A stretch of 64,000 nucleotides of DNA from Brevibacillus sp051967035 (GTDB taxonomy: Bacteria; Bacillota; Bacilli; Brevibacillales; Brevibacillaceae), in NCBI RefSeq assembly GCF_051967035.1, contig NZ_JBQCKK010000006.1, positions 124,001 to 188,000 of the forward strand, read 5' to 3'. The notes under the pieces are model-generated. The model ran no database searches and was not told the DNA's origin. It was given only the letters and a program-made list of their open reading frames with translations. The position numbers were made by a program, and so were the translations under genes. Shown here piece after piece: positions 24,565-32,701 of this stretch. Position 1 is the first letter of the stretch. Each line of letters opens with the position of its first letter.

Positions 24565-24708
24565 ATGGCAGAAAAACTACCGTCCGCGCAAAAGCGAAAA
24601 GCATCCCAGGCTCAGTCCGATGCCGACCGAACGGGAACAGGCGTCGAGCAAGCGCGGGACATGCAGTCGCGCGCGGACCAGTCGGACATCATCAAGCATG
24701 GCCAATAA
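24565..24708 (+). CDS. Small hydrophilic protein, candidate spore protein
   Basis: A 47-residue protein without any long hydrophobic stretch, rich in Q, A, K, D and S (starts MAEKLPSAQKRK, ends DIIKHGQ). I do not recognise the family. AAGGGGGAATCGAC precedes the ATG at a good distance, and a clean terminator follows. Composition is reminiscent of the minor small acid-soluble spore proteins, and a sigma-G-like -10 lies upstream, so forespore expression is a reasonable guess. The longer in-frame ORF beginning at 24442 lacks a ribosome site. Confidence 0.65.
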   Translation: MAEKLPSAQKRKASQAQSDADRTGTGVEQARDMQSRADQSDIIKHGQ

Positions 24709-24721
24709 CGAGAGCAGCCGA

Positions 24722-24753
24722 AAAGCCAGTCGCCATCCTGCGGCTGGCTTTTT
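24722..24753 (+). terminator. Intrinsic terminator after the small ORF
   Basis: AAAAGCCAG pairs with CTGGCTTTT around a small inner stem, followed by a run of six T. It ends the 24565 gene and separates it from Ku. Confidence 0.88.
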
Positions 24754-24892
24754 TCTGCCCGATGCAACGGTGTCAATGTTTCCCCGCCTGCATTTCCCTC
24801 GCGCCCTTTTCCGTCTGGTTACGCACACTAAGCGAAAACAGGCGAAAGCCCCCTCATTTTCACATCCAAACCGTCCGTACTGGAGGAATCTT

Positions 24893-25864
24893 ATGCACAC
24901 CGTATGGAAAGGCTCAATCAGCTTCGGCCTGGTCAACATCCCCGTCCGCATGTTTACGGCAACAGAGGAGCGGGACATTCGCTTTCGCCAGTTGCACAAG
25001 GAATGCCACACCCCGATCAAATACGCCAAAATGTGCCCGCATTGCCAGCGAGAGGTGGAAGCAAGCGAAATCGTGCGCGGATACGAATACGAAAAAGGCC
25101 ATTTTGTCATGATCGACGACGAGGATCTGGAGGCGATCACGCCCGAGACGCGGCGGGCCATTGAGATTCTCGACTTCGTGGACTTGTCGGAAATCGACCC
25201 GGTTTATTTTGACAAAAGCTACTTCCTGTCCCCGCAGGAGACGGGCGAAAAAGCGTATGCGCTGCTGCGCGCCGCCATGGAACAGAGCGGAAAAATCGCC
25301 ATCGCCCAGGTGACGATGCGCAATCGGCAAAGTCTCGCCGTCATTCGGCTGTACGAGCACTGCATCATGCTGGAAACGATTTTTTACCCGGACGAGGTGC
25401 GTCCGGTCAACCAGGTGCCAGCCTTGCCGGAGGCTACTGTCCCGCTCGCGGAAAACGAACTGAAAATGGCGACAGAGTTGATCGGCAATATGACCGTTCC
25501 CTTCGATCCGGCAAAATACACCGACAAATACCGGGTAGAACTGCAAAGCATGATCGAGAAAAAGCTGGAGGGTCAAGAGATCGCCACCGCTCCCACAATT
25601 GCGCGGACGAATGTGATCGACTTGATGCAAGCCTTGAAGGAAAGCCTGGCCTCTACAGCAGCAGGCACCCAGACCACTCCCGCCAAGCTTGTGCCCGAGC
25701 CGACTCCGACGGCCCCTAAACCGAAAGCCGGGCGAAAACGGGCCGCTTCCACGGCGAAAACGGATTCCTCTGCTGCCAAAGAACCCGCAGGAAAACCGGG
25801 GTCGGGAACAACCTCCACCTCGACTACCAAAACGCTTCGCCGCAAAAAAGCCACTCCCGTGTAA
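24893..25864 (+). CDS. ku: Non-homologous end-joining protein Ku
   Basis: Bacterial Ku is a homodimeric ring that binds double-strand DNA ends and recruits LigD-type enzymes; in B. subtilis (ykoV) it protects spore DNA. The 323-residue protein opens MHTVWKGSISFGLVNIPVRM, and has the core beta-barrel to about residue 230 with YEYEKGHFVMIDDEDLEAI. A cysteine pair in MCPHC plus CH earlier could bind zinc. A long C-terminal tail (about 255-323) rich in K, A, P, T and S, ending RRKKATPV, should be disordered and DNA-binding. TGGAGG precedes the ATG at 24893; the upstream 91-residue in-frame extension is rejected. Ligase and polymerase partners are at 30101 and 35601. Confidence 0.95.
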   Translation: MHTVWKGSISFGLVNIPVRMFTATEERDIRFRQLHKECHTPIKYAKMCPHCQREVEASEIVRGYEYEKGHFVMIDDEDLEAITPETRRAIEILDFVDLSEIDPVYFDKSYFLSPQETGEKAYALLRAAMEQSGKIAIAQVTMRNRQSLAVIRLYEHCIMLETIFYPDEVRPVNQVPALPEATVPLAENELKMATELIGNMTVPFDPAKYTDKYRVELQSMIEKKLEGQEIATAPTIARTNVIDLMQALKESLASTAAGTQTTPAKLVPEPTPTAPKPKAGRKRAASTAKTDSSAAKEPAGKPGSGTTSTSTTKTLRRKKATPV

Positions 25865-25880
25865 TCGTGCCAGAAGCTTT

Positions 25881-25946
25881 GGCTGCGCCCGGACAATCGG
25901 CGCAGCCTTCACAAAAAAACCTGCCCTTTGCTAAGGACAGGTTTTT
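25881..25946. terminator. Bidirectional terminator between Ku and the cation transporter
   Basis: A perfect 9-bp stem (25881-25889 with 25899-25907) is followed by a second hairpin whose AAAAACCTG/CAGGTTTTT arms (25915-25923, 25938-25946) give T-runs in both directions. It serves both converging genes. Confidence 0.88.
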
Positions 25947-25948
25947 GC

Positions 25949-26830
25949 TCATTTCTTGACGAGCGGCTGTTCTGGCTCGATGTGAATATGAACGGTATTG
26001 ATTTTGTGCACATACTTCATACGCTCTTCAATCTTTTCGGTAATCGAGTGGCTTTCCACCACATTCAACTTCGGATCGACGTGAATCACCACGTCCACCA
26101 GCACGCTGCTGCCGTGATAACGCGCCTTGATATCGCTGATCGCCTTCACCCCGGAAATGGAGACGATCGTTTCCTTCAGTTCCTCGAGCTGCCCCACATC
26201 GAAGCCATCGGTCAAGCGATGGGTCGCCTCTCGGAAAATATCCCACGCCGTTTTCAGGATGATCCCCCCAACGATAAGCGCAGCCAGCGGGTCGAGCCAA
26301 TGCAGTTGAAACTGTGCGCCCGCAACTCCCGCAAACGTACCGATGCTGACGAAGGCATCCGAACGATTGTCGGCAGCGGCGGCGAGCAACGCCTGGCTGT
26401 TCGTTTTCACGGCCAGCTGACGGTTGTATCGGTATACCCCGAGCATGATGCCGGCTGTTGCCAGAGCCGTCCAGCCCGCCAACAGGTCCGGAGCGCTATG
26501 GTTGGCGTCCATCAGCGACGGAATCGCTCCTGTAATGACCTCCAGCCCGACAAACAGCATGATAAATGACGCGACCAGCGCCGAGATCGTCTCTGCGCGA
26601 AAATGCCCGTACGGATGATCGCGATCAGGCGGCTTGCGCGCGATGCGCAGCCCGATCAGCACGGCTATGGATGCCACCACGTCCGTCGAGTTGTTCAGCC
26701 CATCCGCCATCAGCGCTTCCGAACCGGTCAGCACCGCAACCCCTATTTTTAACGCCGAGCAAAAAAGATAGGCGACAATACTAACCCAAGCCCCTCGCTC
26801 GCCTCGCTTCAAATCCGAATATACATCCAC
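25949..26830 (-). CDS. Cation diffusion facilitator family transporter
   Basis: Members export divalent metals such as Zn, Mn, Fe or Co in exchange for protons. The 293-residue protein has six transmembrane helices in the first 205 residues, with metal-site residues in ALMADGLNNSTDV (helix 2) and AAAADNRSDAFVS (helix 5), the HPYGHFRAE loop after helix 2, and a cytoplasmic ferredoxin-like C-terminal domain with histidines (VDVVIHVDP, HKINTVHIHIEPEQ). The DxxxN/S rather than HxxxD pattern in helix 2 makes manganese plausible, but the substrate is uncertain. The gene is convergent with Ku. Confidence 0.93.
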   Translation of the reverse strand: MDVYSDLKRGERGAWVSIVAYLFCSALKIGVAVLTGSEALMADGLNNSTDVVASIAVLIGLRIARKPPDRDHPYGHFRAETISALVASFIMLFVGLEVITGAIPSLMDANHSAPDLLAGWTALATAGIMLGVYRYNRQLAVKTNSQALLAAAADNRSDAFVSIGTFAGVAGAQFQLHWLDPLAALIVGGIILKTAWDIFREATHRLTDGFDVGQLEELKETIVSISGVKAISDIKARYHGSSVLVDVVIHVDPKLNVVESHSITEKIEERMKYVHKINTVHIHIEPEQPLVKK

Positions 26831-27089
26831 ACTCCATCACCCCAAAAATCTCAATCGCCCTTTTCGCTCAACGTTGTCAGAACAGAACGGATAAAAGCGG
26901 TTTCTCGTTTTCGAATCTCATCGTAACAGACAAAATTCGTGTGGGTCTACAGAAACAGTTTTAGTCCGATTCATGAGTATAGAGGCGGGGAAAATGTGTT
27001 GCCCTGCGGCAATTTTTGTTGGAAACTTTTTCTTGCCAAATACAGTGTTCTCCGGTATCCTGATTTTGCAACGAAACCAAAAACAAGCA

Positions 27090-27178
27090 CGGGAGCTTGG
27101 AAATCACCAGGCTGAGAGGATGGTACTGTGCCATCGACCGTTGAACCTGAACTGGGTAATGCCAGCGGAGGAATGTCC
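27090..27178 (+). ncRNA. TPP riboswitch (THI element)
   Basis: The thi-box is explicit: GGCTGAGAGG at 27110-27119, GACCGTTGAACCTGA at 27136-27150, then CTGGGTAATGCCAGCGGAGGAA, the classic thiamine pyrophosphate aptamer core. It lies about 165 bases before thiC in the same direction. Binding of TPP should favour the terminator at 27246-27273. Confidence 0.97.
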
Positions 27179-27245
27179 ATATGACAGATGAGCGATGCGT
27201 ATCTGTACGTTCGGGATACCGTCTCTTCTCTGCTCTCGCGTCTGG

Positions 27246-27273
27246 CGTCGCATGTTCCCATGCGGCGTTTTTT
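27246..27273 (+). terminator. Riboswitch-controlled terminator before thiC
   Basis: A 9-bp stem (27246-27254 with 27259-27267, one G-U pair) with a TTCC loop is followed by six T. It lies between the TPP aptamer and the thiC ribosome site, so thiC is probably controlled by transcription attenuation. Confidence 0.9.
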
Positions 27274-27342
27274 CGCGACGGGCCTCTTTCGCCTCCCTAC
27301 AAGGTTCGCGCTTTCGTGCAACCACGCCAAGGAGGTTTTTTT

Positions 27343-29094
27343 ATGTCATCCCTTTCATCTTTTCCCGGAAGCCGCAAAGTATACGAGGTAGGCAGCCGCC
27401 CCGACATTCGCGTGCCGATGCGCGAAATTGCGCTATCGCCTACGGAGGGGCTGTACGGCACCACGCCAAACCCGCCGCTGCGCGTGTACGACACAAGCGG
27501 CGAATACACGGCCGAAGGTTATGTCGCCGATATCCAAAAAGGGCTGCCGTTCGTGCGCCAGCGCTGGATCGAGGAGCGAGGCGATACGGAGAGCTACGCC
27601 GGCCGCGAGCCAAAGCCTGTGGACAACGGAATCCGAAACGCCGACAGCGCAGGGAAAATGCCCGCTTTCCCGCGCGAAGGCTATCAGCCGAGACGGGCGA
27701 AGGCAGGCAAGGCAGTCACCCAGCTTCACTATGCCCGCCGTAACATCATCACGCCGGAGATGGAGTACATCGCCATCCGCGAAGGCGTCACGCCGGAGTT
27801 TGTCCGCGCTGAGGTGGCGGCAGGCCGCGCGATCATTCCCGCCAATATCAATCATCCGGAGGCGGAGCCGATGATTATCGGCCGCCATTTTCACGTCAAG
27901 GTCAACGCCAACATCGGCACTTCCGCCGTCAGCTCCTCGATGGAAGAGGAGGTCGAGAAAATGATCTGGGCGGTACACTGGGGCGCGGACACGATCATGG
28001 ACCTGTCGACCGGAAAGCACATCCACACGACCCGCGAGTGGATTATCCGCAACAGCCCTGTGCCTGTGGGAACCGTGCCGATCTACCAGGCGCTGGAAAA
28101 GGTGAACGGCAAAGCGGAGGATCTCACCTGGGAAATCTATCGGGACACGCTGATTGAACAGGCAGAGCAAGGCGTCGATTACTTTACCATCCACGCCGGT
28201 GTCCTGCTCCGCTACATTCCGCTGACCGCGAAGCGCGTGACCGGAATCGTTTCGCGCGGCGGTTCCATCCTGGCTGCGTGGTGTCTCGCCCATCACGAGG
28301 AAAACTTTTTGTACACGCATTTTGAAGAGATTTGCGAAATTCTCAAGGCGTACGACATCAGCGTGTCGCTCGGAGACGGCTTGCGCCCCGGCTCGATTGC
28401 GGATGCGAATGACGAGGCCCAGTTTGCCGAACTAGAGACACTCGGCGAGCTGACCAAAATCGCCTGGAAGCACGACGTGCAGGTGATGATAGAAGGACCG
28501 GGCCACGTCCCGATGCACCTGATTCGCGAAAACATGGACAAACAACTGGCGATTTGCCACGAGGCGCCTTTTTACACGCTCGGACCGCTGACGACAGACA
28601 TCGCGCCCGGCTACGACCACATTACCTCCGCGATTGGCGCGGCGATGATCGGCTGGTTCGGCACCGCGATGCTCTGCTACGTCACGCCCAAGGAGCATCT
28701 CGGCCTGCCGAACAAGGAAGACGTGCGCAACGGCCTGATCGCCTATAAAATCGCGGCCCACGCAGCGGATTTGGCCAAGGGCCACCCGCGGGCAAAACAG
28801 CGCGACGACGCGTTGTCCAAAGCCCGCTTCGAGTTTCGCTGGAACGATCAGTTCAACCTCTCGCTCGACCCTGAGCGCGCCCGCGAGTATCACGACGAGA
28901 CGTTGCCTGCGGAAGCAGCCAAGTCTGCGCACTTTTGCTCGATGTGCGGCCCGAAATTTTGCAGCATGAAAATCTCGCACGACATCCGTCATCTGGCCGA
29001 GGATCAAGAACAGAGCGAGTCGAGCGCCATCGCAGCGGGCCTTTTAGAGAAAGCTCGCGAATTTCGCGAGCAGGGAAGCCAACTGTACAAATAA
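27343..29094 (+). CDS. thiC: Phosphomethylpyrimidine synthase ThiC
   Basis: ThiC is the radical SAM enzyme that rearranges aminoimidazole ribotide into the hydroxymethylpyrimidine moiety of thiamine. The 583-residue protein has the N-terminal domain, a central barrel (MNGNIGT-like VNANIGTSAVSS, MDLSTGKHIH, GPGHVPMH), and the C-terminal iron-sulfur motif CSMCGPKFC. ATG at 27343 with AAGGAGG; the reading frame is open further upstream through the riboswitch, but those codons lack homology and a ribosome site. Expression is governed by the TPP riboswitch. Confidence 0.98.
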   Translation: MSSLSSFPGSRKVYEVGSRPDIRVPMREIALSPTEGLYGTTPNPPLRVYDTSGEYTAEGYVADIQKGLPFVRQRWIEERGDTESYAGREPKPVDNGIRNADSAGKMPAFPREGYQPRRAKAGKAVTQLHYARRNIITPEMEYIAIREGVTPEFVRAEVAAGRAIIPANINHPEAEPMIIGRHFHVKVNANIGTSAVSSSMEEEVEKMIWAVHWGADTIMDLSTGKHIHTTREWIIRNSPVPVGTVPIYQALEKVNGKAEDLTWEIYRDTLIEQAEQGVDYFTIHAGVLLRYIPLTAKRVTGIVSRGGSILAAWCLAHHEENFLYTHFEEICEILKAYDISVSLGDGLRPGSIADANDEAQFAELETLGELTKIAWKHDVQVMIEGPGHVPMHLIRENMDKQLAICHEAPFYTLGPLTTDIAPGYDHITSAIGAAMIGWFGTAMLCYVTPKEHLGLPNKEDVRNGLIAYKIAAHAADLAKGHPRAKQRDDALSKARFEFRWNDQFNLSLDPERAREYHDETLPAEAAKSAHFCSMCGPKFCSMKISHDIRHLAEDQEQSESSAIAAGLLEKAREFREQGSQLYK

Positions 29095-29115
29095 GCGTCC
29101 GGAGGTGGCTGGCAA

Positions 29116-29286
29116 GTGAACGAAGCGTTGCAATTGCGAGCAGAGATCGCTCGCCTGGAGGCTGACCTCGAACAGCGGAAGCGCGAATTGCGTCTTTTGC
29201 AAAAAGAGTGCGAGCATGAGTTCGTCGAGACGCCTCTGGCCCGCACCTGCGCCAAATGTCTGCAAACGGAAAGTCTCTATTATTAG
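29116..29286 (+). CDS. Small coiled-coil protein with CxxC motif
   Basis: A 56-codon gene starting at GTG with GGAGGTGGCTGGCAA upstream, 21 bases after thiC. The first 30 residues (NEALQLRAEIARLEADLEQ onward) form a clear heptad coiled coil; the remainder has ECEHEF and TCAKC, which could make a small zinc site with the conserved C and H residues. It ends SLYY. Codon use matches neighbours, and a terminator follows, so it appears to be co-transcribed with thiC under the riboswitch. Function unknown. Confidence 0.72.
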   Translation: MNEALQLRAEIARLEADLEQRKRELRLLQKECEHEFVETPLARTCAKCLQTESLYY

Positions 29287-29309
29287 GAAACTTCCCTGAC
29301 AACGAAAAA

Positions 29310-29346
29310 AAGACCGCTCTCCCTCAACCGTGTGGAAAGCGGTCTT
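29310..29346. terminator. Terminator between the small coiled-coil gene and the DUF1904 gene
   Basis: AAGACCGCT pairs with AGCGGTCTT (29310-29318 and 29338-29346). On the minus strand it is followed by seven T, on the plus strand by a T/C-rich run, so it should work in both directions and best for the minus gene. Confidence 0.85.
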
Positions 29347-29368
29347 CTCTTCTGTTCGCCTGTCCGTG

Positions 29369-29698
29369 TCAGCTTGAGACTTTCGCTCGCAAAGGAAGTC
29401 CTTCCTTATAATATAGCGCAGGCGACAGCAGGATAAAGAAAATATGGACGTTCTCGAAGCCTTGCTTGTGCAAAATCCGGTTCATGGCGCGGGCGATCTC
29501 ATCGTGCTGCTTCTGATCCCGGGGGAACATCATGATTTCCAAAGACAGTGGACTGTTCGTCAGGCGCTCGACCAGAAGCAGCTCCAGCTTGACCTTTTCC
29601 CGGCTCACTTCGGCGATGCGGGCAAACTCTTCTATAATAAGGGGCGATACCGATTGCAGCTTTTCTTTTTCAAAGCCTTTAAATCGAAGAAATGGCAA
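29369..29698 (-). CDS. DUF1904 family protein
   Basis: A 109-residue protein matching by eye the DUF1904 pattern (alternating beta/alpha, tautomerase-like size), function unknown. It reads (M)PFLRFKGFEKEKL at the start, a helix PLIIEEFARIAEV, a strand SLEIMMFPRDQKQHDEIA, then FENVHIFFILLSPALYY. The start is a TTG at 29698 with AAGGA 6 bases upstream, which places the first strand at the N-terminus as in the family. The ORF is open to 29989, but those residues look like random sequence. The family assignment is from memory of the pattern. Confidence 0.75.
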   Translation of the reverse strand: MPFLRFKGFEKEKLQSVSPLIIEEFARIAEVSREKVKLELLLVERLTNSPLSLEIMMFPRDQKQHDEIARAMNRILHKQGFENVHIFFILLSPALYYKEGLPLRAKVSS

Positions 29699-30100
29699 GT
29701 CAATTCCTTCTTTCCGGAACAGACAGCTACCAACAGCCACGAGAGCCGAAGCTGTTCCCAAAATCATTACCTTCGTAATTATATACGACAGTCGATTTCC
29801 GGAGCAACGAAAAAAAGGACTATATCTGTCTCCTGACTCTCTCCTTGCGAATAGGTGGTGGACGTACCACGACAGGAGGTTTCGGTCAGTCAGATATAGC
29901 CCATCCATACTTTCTGCAACGCGTTTCAGATCCTGCCTGATTCTTCGTGAACTGCCTCCTAGTATAACGCAAAGACAATCCTTCATCAATGAAGAAGTTT
30001 CTTAACATTCGTTCAAAACTCTCTGCTTTTCCGGGTGCATAGACGATGGCGAATCGTGACACCGTACAAATGGACAGACGATGAGATACGGGAGGCTACG
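29699..30100. other. 402-base intergenic region
   Basis: Apart from a sigma-G-like promoter near its right end (30037-30066) I see no gene here. A minus-strand frame continues upstream from the DUF1904 gene, but without a ribosome site or family resemblance. A small GTGGT/ACCAC inverted repeat lies near 29853-29868. Confidence 0.5.
30037..30066 (+). promoter_or_regulatory. Probable sigma-G promoter for the ligase gene
   Basis: GCATA (30037-30041), an 18-base spacer and CACCGTA (30060-30066) match the sigma-G consensus gyATr - 17/18 - CATnnTA at all but one conserved -10 base. It lies 35 bases before the ligase start. Confidence 0.6.
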
Positions 30101-31045
30101 ATGAAGCTAACGCCGGTTATTCCCTTTGAGCCGACGACGACGGATGAAATCGCCGATGATCCGGACTGGATTGCGCAAGTCAAATGGGATGGAATCAGAC
30201 TGTTGACGTACTATGACGGCAGCTCTGTCAAGCTGTATAACCGAAAGACAAACGAGCGCACGCTACACTACCCCGAGATCGCCGCGATTTCCGATTACTG
30301 CCGGGCACGATCCGTTATTCTCGATGGCGAGGTCGTTGCGCTTGGAGCGGATGGCAAGCCGTCCTTTTACGAGGTCATGCGCCGAGACGGTCTGCGACGA
30401 ATGGAAAAAGTCGCTGCCGTACAGCGCCAGGTTCCCATTTTCTACATGATCTTTGACATCTTGTACGCAAACGGCGAGTGGGTCACGGCCTGCCCCCTGG
30501 CAGAACGACAACGCCTCTTGCAAAAGCTCGTCGCCCCGACCCCCACTGTGCAGCTCGTCGACAATTTTGGCAGCGGCCAAGAGCTGTTTCGGCTCATCCG
30601 GCAACAAGGGATGGAGGGCGTCATTGTAAAAGATTTGACAAGCACGTATGCCATTGCCGGAAAGGATCGACGCTGGCAAAAGAAAAAAAACTACCGGGAT
30701 TTGATCGCGGTGGTGGGCGGAGTAACCATGCGGGACCAGACCGTCAATTCCCTGCTTCTCGGACTCTACGACGATCAAGGAGCGCTCTGGTATATCGGCC
30801 ATGCCGGAACCGGAAAACTGACACACCACGACTGGCAGAGCCTGACGGAAAAAATTCACCCGCTGATCCAGGCAGACATGCCTTTTTGCAACAAGCCGGA
30901 GCGCATCAGCGGCACCATCTGGCTACAACCTGTGCTTACAGCCAAAATCCAGTACGCAGAGTGGGCGGAGGGACACTCGTTGCGTCAGCCGAGCATTCAA
31001 GGCTTCGTCGATGTTCCCGCCCGGCAGTGTACGTTCGGGTCGTAG
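30101..31045 (+). CDS. ATP-dependent DNA ligase (stand-alone LigD-type ligase)
   Basis: This is the ligase half of a non-homologous end-joining enzyme. The 314 residues have the adenylation motif KWDGIR with the catalytic lysine at residue 28, motif III-like ILDGEVVAL, motif IV EGVIVKD, motif V WQKKKNYRD, and an OB-fold end. There is no polymerase or phosphoesterase domain. The ATG at 30101 follows GGGAGG; 22 upstream in-frame codons are not homologous. In B. subtilis the same ligase is fused to a polymerase (YkoU); here the polymerase is a separate gene at 35601. A sigma-G-like promoter suggests forespore expression and a role in repairing spore DNA together with Ku. Confidence 0.93.
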   Translation: MKLTPVIPFEPTTTDEIADDPDWIAQVKWDGIRLLTYYDGSSVKLYNRKTNERTLHYPEIAAISDYCRARSVILDGEVVALGADGKPSFYEVMRRDGLRRMEKVAAVQRQVPIFYMIFDILYANGEWVTACPLAERQRLLQKLVAPTPTVQLVDNFGSGQELFRLIRQQGMEGVIVKDLTSTYAIAGKDRRWQKKKNYRDLIAVVGGVTMRDQTVNSLLLGLYDDQGALWYIGHAGTGKLTHHDWQSLTEKIHPLIQADMPFCNKPERISGTIWLQPVLTAKIQYAEWAEGHSLRQPSIQGFVDVPARQCTFGS

Positions 31046-31093
31046 AGCGTCCCCTATCCGGCGCACAGACGGGCGAACAGCCTACAGGGACGG

Positions 31094-32452
31094 CTACTGG
31101 CGAAATTTCCCCTGTTGCTTGGGCCGCCCCAGCCTTTGCTTGCCATGGTTGAGCGCCTGCATTTCTCCGTAACTGGTCAACAGCCCGATCACCAGAAAAC
31201 AGACATAGGCGATCGCCGTCGCCATCCCTGACGCCGGAGATTTGTCTCGCAGCAGGGCGCCGATCAGGATGGTCAGGATACAGCCTGCCAGACTGATGAC
31301 TCCCCCCCACACCATCAAGCGGTAAAAGCGGTGCAGCTTCGTGCCTTTCGGGATCAGGCCCTGGCCTGCTTCCCGTTTTTTTCGTCGGGCGGCGATCAAC
31401 AGAAACAGGAGCAGCGGCACCTGAAAAAGCAAGACGAGGAGCGGGAAGCTGTAGCTGATAAACTGGTCGATATCCGACACCTTGGAAAAGGCGAGCAGCG
31501 AAGTCACCACCAGGAAACAGCCGCTGGGCGCGTTAAACGTATTGTAGTGCAGCTGTCCGCCAAACGAACCTACCCCGACGAGAAAAGCCATGTACGCAAA
31601 GATCGCCTTCATGCTGAACGCAGGAAACCACAAGCTGAACAAAATCATTTCCACCCGGTCGAGAAAATCCGTCAAGTGAATTTGCTGAACGAGAATGTAA
31701 ATCGGAAAATTGAGCCGCCCCGCAATGACGTAGCCCATCACCCCGAGCAGAATCAAGAGCGCAATCGTGGTCGTGAAGCATACAATCATGATTCCGTGCT
31801 TCATCGCCGCAAACAAGAGACGCGATTCGCTGCTGGCGTGCAAAAAGGCGCCGAACAAAAGCACGTCTCCGTATACGCCAAGCGGCAGCAGGTTGCTTAC
31901 CGCTATCCGCTCCAGACTCGTGCTGAGAATCGGCTCCAGTCGCTCGATGCTGTACTCGTTCATCAGCAAAAAGTACAGCAACAGATACATGATGAAGTAG
32001 GCGGGAAAATAGATTTCGTTGACCCTCGCCGCCACCTCTAGGCTCGTTTTGCCGTAGTACATCAACACAAGAACGAACACAAGCAGGATGATTTCCACCG
32101 GCGTCTGCGGGAGCAGGGAGATGTGAAGAAAGTCGGCCGCTCCTTTTATATCGAGGGCGAGAATCACCCAGATGTAAAACAAAAGCAAACCATTGACGAC
32201 TCCGCCGATCCATTTGCCGCAGATGATAAACATGATCTCAAACAGGTTTTTCCCCGGATAGGCGCGCACAAGCTCCGCCAATACATAGGCGACGAGCAAG
32301 GCATAGCAAGCCGGAACAATCTGCGAGAACCACGCATCCATCTTGGCTACCTGCACCACCGAACGCAAAAAGCTGATCATCATCCCCGTCATCAGCAAAC
32401 TGCCGACCAACCAGGCGATTTGCCGATGATTGACGACTTGCTTGTGTATCAT
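31094..32452 (-). CDS. GerAB-family spore germination permease
   Basis: This is the B subunit of a gerA-type germinant receptor, an amino-acid-permease-like inner-membrane protein that binds the nutrient germinant. The 452 residues have about ten transmembrane helices (first near 12-30, last near 415-437) in the arrangement typical of endospore germination permeases. It is the last gene of the operon, 12 bases after a small membrane gene. It is somewhat longer than usual (about 365 residues), with a charged C-terminal extension rich in K, R and Q after the last helix. Germinant identity cannot be told from sequence. Confidence 0.93.
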   Translation of the reverse strand: MIHKQVVNHRQIAWLVGSLLMTGMMISFLRSVVQVAKMDAWFSQIVPACYALLVAYVLAELVRAYPGKNLFEIMFIICGKWIGGVVNGLLLFYIWVILALDIKGAADFLHISLLPQTPVEIILLVFVLVLMYYGKTSLEVAARVNEIYFPAYFIMYLLLYFLLMNEYSIERLEPILSTSLERIAVSNLLPLGVYGDVLLFGAFLHASSESRLLFAAMKHGIMIVCFTTTIALLILLGVMGYVIAGRLNFPIYILVQQIHLTDFLDRVEMILFSLWFPAFSMKAIFAYMAFLVGVGSFGGQLHYNTFNAPSGCFLVVTSLLAFSKVSDIDQFISYSFPLLVLLFQVPLLLFLLIAARRKKREAGQGLIPKGTKLHRFYRLMVWGGVISLAGCILTILIGALLRDKSPASGMATAIAYVCFLVIGLLTSYGEMQALNHGKQRLGRPKQQGKFRQ

Positions 32453-32464
32453 GCACTCCCTCCT

Positions 32465-32701
32465 CTACAGAATCTGATCGATCCACATTTTCACCCGCGG
32501 CGTGAGGATGTTCAAAAAAAAGCCGGTCGGCATCAAGTTGTCGTGCTGATATTGGATGGCGTACAATCCGATCGCCGACAGGACGTACATCGTATAGATG
32601 ACGATTTGTTGCTTTCGCTCCATCTGGTTGCGCTTCCAGACAAAATGGAGAAAGGACGAAATCAGCATCAGTACAAACAAACATAGAAACAGTCTATTCA
32701 T
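32465..32701 (-). CDS. Small two-helix membrane protein of the ger operon
   Basis: A 78-residue protein starting MNRLFLCLFVLML with two hydrophobic segments (about 3-16 and 29-42), resembling in size and position the small D-type proteins encoded with GerA receptors in several Bacillus species and reported to modulate germination. The start overlaps the gerAC-like stop; ATGs at 32713 and 32701 both have AAAGGA near, and I prefer 32701. It lies between the C and B genes, an uncommon position. Confidence 0.7.
   Translation of the reverse strand: MNRLFLCLFVLMLISSFLHFVWKRNQMERKQQIVIYTMYVLSAIGLYAIQYQHDNLMPTGFFLNILTPRVKMWIDQIL

Noticed and set aside
27181..27342. In-frame upstream codons of thiC beginning inside the riboswitch leader
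   Set aside because: Codons run through the riboswitch terminator; no homology; ATG at 27343 has AAGGAGG.
29699..29989. N-terminal extension of the DUF1904 gene up to 29989
   Set aside because: No ribosome site at the first ATG; residues look random; the TTG at 29698 has AAGGA at 6 bases.
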